From Vicia villosa (Eukaryota; Streptophyta; Magnoliopsida; Fabales; Fabaceae): a DNA stretch of 64,000 nucleotides. The DNA is taken from assembly GCF_029867415.1 (NCBI RefSeq), contig NW_026705786.1, forward strand, positions 186,001-250,000, written 5' to 3'. The position numbers were made by a program, and so were the translations under genes. A model generated the notes under the pieces. It worked only from the letters and a program-made list of their open reading frames with translations. It had not been told where the DNA came from and searched no databases. Positions 56,849-64,000 of this stretch are shown here, in pieces. Every line of letters starts with the position of its first letter. Position 1 is the first letter of the stretch.

Positions 56849-57307
56849 ATGGCCGACGAAGCCCGAGACGATGCTGTCTTTGACATATCTGACGAAGATG
56901 AGGTGATTGGCCGTTCGCAGGATGAAGAAGTTCCAGTCATGGAGGTTTCCCCGAGGAAACTCGAGGACTGGGTGGTTGTCGCCCCTCGAACAATCGCCTC
57001 GCGTTTTACGGTGCATCCTAAGGATGCTTTTAACGTTCTCGAAGACCTCGAGCCGGGTGTGGACCCTTCATGGGGTGCTTTTGCACCGAAGTCTCACCAG
57101 AGGATTTGCTCGGCCTTTTCCGGTCCTCGATTTGCTATGTATGAGTTCGTCTTCAAGGAGGCCGGGCTGATGCTCCCTTTTACGCACTTGCAATGGAGCG
57201 TTTTTAGGTGGTTCAGTTGTGTCCGTCCCAGCTTCATCCCAGCGCCTTCACTTTTCTATGGGCTTTTGAAGTCGTGTGGGGCTTCTTGGAGGTCGATGCG
57301 ACTCTGC
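56849..57307 (+). pseudogene. Gypsy-type (Transposase_28-like) ORF fragment of element G
   Basis: The frame starts ATG (MADEARDDAVFDISDEDE, very acidic) and reaches a segment RFAMYEFVFKEAGLMLPFTH that matches the start of the domain described as putative gypsy-type transposon protein. After VFRWFSC the frame shifts by one base (near 57220): the expected SQLHPSAFTFLWAFEVV continuation is in another frame. The ORF then runs into H at 57308. Such ORFs lie upstream of pol in some plant Tat-like elements; its function is unknown. Confidence 0.65.
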
Positions 57308-57805
57308 TGTAGCAACCTGCCCTAAAAATTAAAGGTTTTAGAGTCGCCACCTATTCTGAAGGGCGAATAGGAAACCCTACGCAGTTAAGAGATTTCTGGG
57401 TAAGTTATTATAATCAGGTCGAGGGAAGGTGTTAGGCACCCTCAACCCTTTCCTATGGCTTTGAATCTAAGGTGAAGGCTTATGGCTAAAATATTTAGGA
57501 TAATAGCTAAAGAAGTGAATAGGGGAAAAATTGAGATTTTAGGGAAGGGGGACTCGCCTTGGTTATCCAAGTGCCTACGTATCTTCTTATGGAGAATCAG
57601 AGTCAACGTAGTTCGGGCACAAGGTTTTATGCCTTTGAATTAGTATGAGGTTGTTTGAAGGCCTTTTGAATGGCCTATCGAAATTTAGGAAGTTGTGATT
57701 TGAAAGGCATTTTGAATTGCCTGATCGAAAAGGATGAAAATCCGTAGTATCGTGGTTTAGTGTGTTTTGAATGTTTGGGGCGTACAACCCTGATTTAATA
57801 TGTCA

Positions 57806-57907
57806 CCGTTAGATGCGATGATCAATAAATTTGATCAGTATAGCTAACGGATTAATGGAGCATTGCTGGTTACTCAGATCGATAGATTCGATCGTCGCGG
57901 GCAGCAA
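57806..57907. repeat. Two-part hairpins in the H LTR
   Basis: Unit 1: outer CCGTTAG (57806-57812)/CTAACGG (57844-57850), inner TGATCAA/TTGATCA (57819-57837). Unit 2: outer TTGCTG (57863-57868)/CAGCAA (57902-57907), inner GATCG/CGATC (57877-57893) around ATAGATT. They align with the last two hairpins of the F cluster. A third with GACTAA/TTAGTC arms lies near 57955-57975. Confidence 0.85.
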
Positions 57908-58396
57908 ATTAAATGTATTTTAAATTATATACTTTTTATCTCTCGTCTAATGCGACTAATAGCTTTAGTCGGGTCGAGGAGAAAATTATTCGAGAGTTCT
58001 TTGACTTATTAATAAACAGATTAATTAACTAAAAATTATTCCTCATTTAATTGCGATTAATAGGGATAGTCGGTTCGAGGAGGAAATTAAATAGAATTAT
58101 AAAAATTTGTTTTTTATGTTGCATGGGGGTGTATTTTGTTATAGGTAGAGATTAAGGGGTGTGCGAATAGGAGGGGCTTGGCCCATTAGGATTTCTAATC
58201 TGCTGGGATCATGTGTGGTGAGGCGCATGGTATTCGGTGGGGAAGCAAAAATCAGGGCCGTCACCTATGATCTAAAGGTCTGCATGCATTTTGACCTGAT
58301 ATGTATGGTAAGGACGGTGCACTGGATCATGTCCAGTAACACAGACGAGTGGCCATGGAGAGGCCACTTGTCTTCATCCGGTGGAGCAAACACACC

Positions 58397-58404
58397 TATA
58401 AAAG
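58397..58404 (+). promoter_or_regulatory. Plus-strand TATA box and CT-rich leader inside H
   Basis: TATAAAAG followed by a CT-rich tract (58405-58500), antisense to the LTR orientation inferred for H. It could be an antisense promoter or part of another inserted sequence. Confidence 0.45.
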
Positions 58405-59141
58405 AGGCCCCTTCTCCGATTCCCCTTCTTTTCTTTCTTTTCTTTCTCTCTCTAACTTCTCTCTTCCTCTCTTCGTTCCCTCACTCTCTCAAAATAAACC
58501 CAGAAAAACACCCCCAACCACCGGCCGGAAATTGCCTCCGCCGGTGGCGCCACCCCAAACCACCCTTTAAGACCCAGTTTCCGGTTGATCTTCAACCGTG
58601 AAACTCATCCCAAAATCCAGACACACTAGCCTCAAGAACACCACCGTCCCCTCCTCCCTAAACCGCCGTGGAACCCAGATCTCCGGTTGAGTTTCAACCG
58701 GGTGTTTACCCAGAAATATGGTAAACAAACGCTAGTTTCCTTTTTAAAGGTTACTTTTGCGGAATCAACTAGAATATTCCAGGACTAATTGCTTTTATTT
58801 GTCTATTATGTGTATCTGGTTTGTATTAAATGTAGTAATAACCTTAAAGTAAAAGTACACACTGAAGTTTAAGACTTTAAAGTAAATGAAAAAGATAAAA
58901 TGCAGTAAATGTGCACTGAAAGTAATGCGTAATGTAAAATGATTGCAGAAATTAAATTGGTACGCATACATACATTCCAAAGTTGCACTCGTCACTCATT
59001 TTTGTACAGAGATTTGAGTTTACTTGTGTTTTTGTAGAAAATGCGGACCCCAAACTGTTCCTCTAGAATTTGCTTAAATAGTGAAAAAAAAAATAACTAC
59101 TACTAACGATCGACTGATTACTAGCCAACACGTGTCCTCAA

Positions 59142-62100
59142 TGTAACAGCCCAAATTTTATTATTCGGATAATTAAATTAAATAAGGATTTATTTACTTA
59201 ATTTAGACGAAGTTTGATAATTAATTGGATAGTCGGTGTTATTGAGAAACGTGTTCAAATTATTAAGTGAAGTTAGAATTTATTTGGTTAATCGAAGAAT
59301 TAATAAAGTGGAGTATGTAGAGAAATAATATTAGAAATAATATTATTATTGGATTTTACTTATTTGAGATAAAGTCGGATTTAATTGGATTAATTGGAAA
59401 ATAATATTAAGGGTAATAATATTATTTGTTGGAGCATAATTATTTATTTGACTACTCTATTCTATGATTGGGCCTAATTAGTTAGGAAGTGGAATTATTT
59501 GGGTAAGCCCAATATGAATAATATAGTAAGAGTTGGAAGAGTAGAGGTATCATAATTTTCATTTGCAAAAGAGGAGGAGAAAGGAGATTAAGAGAAGAAG
59601 AAAGGGGAAGAACAAGAAGGGGCAAAAGCTAGGGTTTGAAGCACATTGAAGAGGTAAGGGGGAGAATCCCTAATCATTGTGGGCTAGTATAATGGGGTAA
59701 TGGGGAGATTAACATATTTATATTTATCCATAGTTAAACCTTATAAAATATGTGGTTTGATTTCTGTCTAATATAGTGGATACTCAATGAAGAATATCTC
59801 TTACTGTGTAGCTATTTCATATTTGCTTCGTTCCCATTATTTTTTTATTTTATCGCTATTGTTGCTGCATATGTATATGAACCAACACTTGAGAATATGA
59901 ACATGTTTGTGGCCACTAGCTATGGGTCAAAGAAAAGTACCCTGTTCCATTTGTTTATTCCCCTTTAATCATTCATTGGGCTAATGAAGTCGATTTATTA
60001 AACCTCAACGTGAACACCAATAACTCTCCATTTTATGAATAGTGCTGCGGTAGCTCGTTTTGACCAATTAAACAAAAAGGTGAACCTCTAATGTACACTT
60101 GCCTATGTAATTCACTTATTGTAGCGTGTCTGTTCAATTGGAAATAAGTTATGGCCACTTATTGTATTACATGGGGGAAATGAATTAATATTTTCCTCTT
60201 TCTCTATGCATGTCCCGATTTGACTAGAAGGGTATATGTATATAAAGGTGCCATTGATTTAAATGAAACATAAAACAAATAGAAAGATAAGGTAGGTATA
60301 GATATACAAAGGCTATTGGTAAAGAAAAACGTGAGACACTTCATCATACTTTATTGATGGAAGATGGCCACTGTACTGGCACTTGGTAAATTTCTAATAG
60401 GCAACAACACCCTGCTTCATGAATAAATGCCGCTGGTGATTTACTTGACCAATTAGAACCGTGTCCTGCTACTCCTTACCAAATGAACATACCACTTAAT
60501 GCTTCCTCAACTTTAGCGCCTTGGCTTGCAGGACCAATTATATGAACTGTATACACTAGTGATATCATAGTAGGAAATTGCTTGACCATGATTCCAAATA
60601 GAAAATAGAACTATCACCACACGGCTACTGTTGGTAGCTATTAGTTCAAATGAAATGTGAACTACTCTAACAAATTCATTAATGGGAATGTATATATAAT
60701 ATATACATACATGTTTAGACTAATTAGTAAATGAGCATGTTTGAATTAAATTGATTTCTATGTAAATAATATGTTCCTAATAAATATAGTAATTGGATTG
60801 TACTTTTATTATGGTCCTACAATTGAAATTTAGAAATAGCTAGATGGTAAAAATATTAATGTCTGGTTGGTTTAATAATGTATATATATCATCCTTTACA
60901 ATAGCAGTTAGAAAATAAATTGAAATACAATAGAAATAGTCCCGTTTGACCGAATAGCCGAATTAAGCGGTATAATTAGTTGTCCGGAATTTAATGAAAA
61001 TTTACATGGTAGCTAAGTTTAATTAGTAGACTAACGTGGTGGCGTTATTTTGTTGAAAATGTGATAATTACAAACCGACCGAAATAGTGTAGATTTGAAT
61101 ATATTTTATATTTAATATTGGTTTTGGAATAGAAAAATAAGTGAATAAAAAAATAATATAGGGTGATTACTGATTGATTGATTAAATTAATTTCAATAAA
61201 TCTATTTAATTTGAATATATTTGGACTTGGATAAATTATTCGGTTTATCGGTAAATTGTGGTATTTTATGAAATGAACCGAATTTGTATATTGGTTGAAT
61301 ATGTATGTTGAGAAATATATATTGCTATGCCAATGATGATGTTTCGGTAATGATTCTCTTTGAGTCGTTGGTTAGTATTAATTCTAATAAGTAATTGCTT
61401 GGTGTTGAAAGTGTATATTCTTATATTTTGGCAAATATGAATTAACATGAGATAGTATGATTTACTAGTGTTAATTGGATTTTGTGAATCGTAATTGATT
61501 ATTTGCTTTTTATATGTGAATGATATGTATGTGTTGTGAATGTTGTGTACAATTGGTGGATAATTCATCGAGTTGGATTATTGTGATATGCTAAATATTA
61601 AGATGGTAGAGATGATCTTAATTGCGTATGTTTGTTAACATTGTACATACATTCATATCATAGTGTGCCTTGAAACAAAGGTGGTTTGCTTTGAAACAAA
61701 AGCGAGGCTTAGATTCTAGAGTGAATCGGAAGTGGTAGACTATATGTTTACATTTTGGGTGGGCTTTGGTCTTGTCCGGATCGGAAGCGTGGCTTGGATT
61801 CTAGATATTGAATCGGAAAGCGGTGAAACTTTGGGTTCACAATTCGGTACCACATGCATAGCGTCACATATCTTGCATTGAGTCACATTAAAATTATGCG
61901 ATAATTGAGTATGTGAGGTTGATGTAGTTGTGATATGTGTATGAGTTTGATAATTGAAACGAGTGAAGTTTGAATATATATTTGATAAAATGTGTGAATA
62001 TGTGGTAACTATGATTGTGTACTTAATTGAGAATATAATAGTAGAATTGAAATATTATACTATTCAAGCTTGTTGTATACTCGATAACATGTGAAATATG

Positions 62101-62753
62101 GGTTGATTACTATTATCTACATGGTTATACATAGTATGATTAATTACTTGAAGTGTTGATTTAACCATTGTATTCCGTTATACTTTCTTCATAATGGTTC
62201 GTATTCTCACCCTTCTGTTTTAATGTTGCCCTCGTTTGGCGACATGCAGGTTTGACGATTAGTAGCTTGCGTGTGACCTAGTCGGAGTTTCTTCTGAGTT
62301 TGCTTGGTAATTAGTAGCGAGTCAATGCTCTGGTCATGTAACACTGGGTAGCTTAGACGTTGAACTCATGTTCTAATTGTTTATGTATTTTGTTATAACT
62401 TGTGAACCTGTTTAATTGGTTACTTGTTGTTGAGAGGCTTTAAGCCAAATATTATGATTATGGTTATCTTATGAGTTGTTTATGGAGATATGATCATGGT
62501 ATGGGACATGTATCATTTATATGAAACACATGAGTATTACTTTCCGCTGTTAATGCATATTCTGGATGAATTATGATTATATGTCAGGTGTTATTTGAAA
62601 TGACCAGGTGTATTGTATTTTGTGGATAAATATTGTCGGTTTTTTAAAAGCTTTTAGTTTTTGAAAACTTTGATGTGACGCCCTTTTTAATTATATGCAT
62701 GCTTATTCTCTGATTATATGCTTATTATTTATGGGGTAAAAGGGGGTGTTACA
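59142..62753 (+). repeat. Element I 5' LTR
   Basis: Starts TGTAACAGCCC and ends GGGGTGTTACA, with matching terminal TGTAACA/TGTTACA. 3612 bp, AT-rich, no coding content. Confidence 0.85.
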
Positions 62754-62757
62754 TTAG

Positions 62758-62769
62758 TGGTATCAGAGC
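62758..62769 (+). other. Element I primer-binding site (initiator tRNA-Met)
   Basis: TGGTATCAGAGC, the standard plant iMet primer match, four bases after the LTR. Confidence 0.9.
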
Positions 62770-62878
62770 ATGGTCGACCAGTTGGTTAAGGTTATTAATG
62801 TCTTTTATCCTGTTGTATTTGATTCGTGTATCTGCACGATCGATACTGTTTTGTCTGGTTGTTTGGTTGTTTAGGACG

Positions 62879-63593
62879 ATGGTTGCGGGAAGGAATGTTG
62901 ACATTAATGTTGAGGCAATGATGAGGTGGACTGGTGCGATTGGACAAGCGCCGCAAGAGAATGTCGGTTATGGAGGAAAGGATGAGTTCCGTGCTTTTGT
63001 AGACTTTCAAAGGTGCAACCCGCCGATATTTGAAGGAGGGTATGGACCAGACAAAGCGCACGCATGGATGAGAGAAATTGAGAAGATCTTTCAAGTCGTG
63101 AGTTGTACTGATGTACAGAAGGTACAGTTTGGTACTCACATGCTGATAAAAGAAGCTGACGTTTGGTGGAGTAATACTGTGCGGAGATTTGAAATAGAAG
63201 GTATTGAAGTTACTTGGACTCTTTTCCGTGATGCATTTTTGGGAAACTATTTTCCAGAAGATGTGCGTGGAAAGAAAGAAGTGAGGTTTCTATAGTTGAA
63301 ACGAGGAGGAGAACAGTTCCGTGAGAAATCGTATGATGACATGAGGGAACAATCTGGTCTTGGCAAGAAGCCAAGTGGGCGAGGAGCTTCTACTCCGATT
63401 AAGTGCTACAGATGTGGCGAGACGGGTCACAAAACTGTTGATTGTGGAGTTGGTTCGAGTAGGAATTGCTACAGTTGTGGTGAGCAAGGACACAATTGTG
63501 CCATGTGCGATAAGCCTAAGAAGGATCAAGCGAAAGGAAAAGTGTTTGCGTTGTCTGGTGCTGAGACTACTTCTAAGGATAAGTTAATCTGAG
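62879..63593 (+). pseudogene. Element I gag with two CCHC zinc knuckles (broken)
   Basis: ATG 62879-62881 starts MVAGRNVDINVEAMMRWTGA. The Gag core follows: FQRCNPPIFEGGYGPDKAHA, WMREIEKIF, KVQFGTHML, WWSNTVRRF, TWTLFRDAFLGNYFP. TAG at 63293-63295 ends the frame, but the same frame continues with LKRGGEQF. The spacer before the knuckles is shorter than normal, suggesting a deletion. The knuckles are CYRCGETGHKTVDC and CYSCGEQGHNCAMC. TGA after KDKLI closes the second part. Gag packages the element RNA. Confidence 0.9.
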
Positions 63594-63900
63594 GTACGTG
63601 CTTTATTATTGATAATGGTGCAACGCATTATTTCATTCTTTAGATTGTGCTATAAGATTGGATCTGGTTTTATCTGTTATGCATAGAAGTATAGTTATTG
63701 ATACAACTGCTGTGACTTTGTTTCTACTTCTTTTGCGTGTTTGAATTATCCGTTGATCATCTTTGGTAGAGATTTTGAGAATTGATGTAATTTGTTTTCC
63801 GTTAGACCAAGTTGATGAATTTTGGAGTGAACTGTTTGGAGTTGAACTAAGTAATTGTCACTTTAAGAGAGATTGTGGATCTCGGTATTGTAAGTGATTT
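63594..63900 (+). pseudogene. Element I aspartic protease (broken)
   Basis: Translation shows GTCFIIDNGATHYFI (DNGAT instead of the DTGAT active site), then a decayed body with stops after LLLLRV and near IFGRDF-like LIIFGRDFRID and CFPLDQVDE segments in shifted frames. The sequence continues without RT motifs to the window end. Confidence 0.75.
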
Positions 63901-64000
63901 CGAGTGCGAGTTCTGAAGGAACACTATTATAGTTTAGTGACGGTGGTTTATGTTTCATTATGATTGTCGACTGTCTATTGACAAATTGAGGACTTGATCA

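Larger units (their letters stand above)
55381..57307. mobile_element. Element G: gypsy-type remnant with divergent promoters
   Basis: GC-richer sequence unlike its neighbours contains a minus-strand TATA box (55527-55535) with a leader ending in GCAGGTACCCCC, and a plus-strand TATA box (56287-56294) upstream of a broken ORF. LTR limits were not found. The ORF resembles the 'putative gypsy-type transposon' N-terminal domain of plants. It is cut at 57307 by H. Confidence 0.55.
57308..59141 (-). repeat. Element H: Ogre-like LTR (minus strand), interrupted by I
   Basis: From TGTAGCAACCTGCCCTAAAA the first 850 bp are the reverse complement of the 3' part of the F LTR (GGGCAGGT end, CGACTCTAAA, GTTGACTCTGATTCTC), but diverged, so it is a related family. 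From about 58160 the similarity fades. The right part is cut at 59141 by element I; no right end is visible. Confidence 0.75.
59137..64000 (+). mobile_element. Element I: Tekay-type (chromovirus) Ty3/gypsy element, 3' part outside the window
   Basis: A 3.6-kb LTR (59142-62753) is followed by a tRNA-Met-type primer site, a decayed gag with zinc knuckles and a decayed protease running to the window end. The left flank CTCAA would be the target duplication; the right copy is not visible. It was inserted into H. Confidence 0.85.

Noticed and set aside
58161..58601. 146-codon ORF over the H TATA box and CT-rich tract
   Set aside because: The frame runs through promoter-like sequence; its composition is leader-like and no domain is seen.

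Overview
This window is repetitive plant nuclear DNA made of nested transposable elements; I see no intact host gene, rRNA, tRNA or CRISPR array. The large Ogre-type (Ty3/gypsy, Tat lineage) elements with LTRs of 3-5 kb and a tRNA-Arg-type primer site, a SIRE/Maximus-like solo LTR and a Tekay-type chromovirus suggest a large-genome legume, most likely tribe Fabeae (pea, vetch, lentil, Lathyrus). That assignment is inference from element types, not from a gene.

Layout. Element A (minus strand, <1 to 36527) is an Ogre-type element: hairpin array, decayed pol, protease, gag, ORF1, leader, primer site, 5' LTR (29464-36527); its 3' LTR lies left of the window. Three insertions sit in it: element B (7087-24737, target duplication ATAAG, two 5252-bp LTRs, inside gag), solo copia LTR C (26004-27152, ATAGA, 17 bp upstream of the gag ATG) and CACTA transposon D (30157-34200, AAT, in the LTR), which carries pieces of an ABCC/MRP transporter gene. 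A interrupts element E (plus strand), whose 3' internal end (36528-38200) and 3' LTR (from 38201) follow. E's LTR is split by element F (40899-54829, GTCAG, LTRs of 3281 and 3254 bp, no recognisable gag-pol). Beyond about 55.4 kb come G, a gypsy-type remnant with divergent TATA boxes and a broken ORF; H, an Ogre-like LTR on the minus strand from 57308; and I, a Tekay-type element from 59142 running off the window with decayed gag and protease.

How it works together. A encoded the full Ogre set but has many stops and frameshifts and a changed reverse-transcriptase active site. B encodes only a shortened Gag, and F apparently nothing, yet both keep LTRs, primer sites, polypurine tracts and target duplications, so they were presumably mobilised by a relative's enzymes.

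Main discovery candidate. The non-coding parts of A, B, E, F and H are full of tandem arrays in which each unit is an inverted repeat. Arm sequences differ from unit to unit, but the two arms usually change together (for example CCTGT/ACAGG, CCTAT/ATAGG, CTGGT/ACCAG, CCCAT/ATGGG, CCAAT/ATTGG around the same 4-base loop). The pattern is seen in LTRs and in 3' internal regions and holds between the related LTRs F and H. Tandem repeats in Ogre 3' regions are known; I do not know a report of array-wide compensatory hairpins. Selection on RNA or DNA structure and copying-based palindrome correction are both possible causes.
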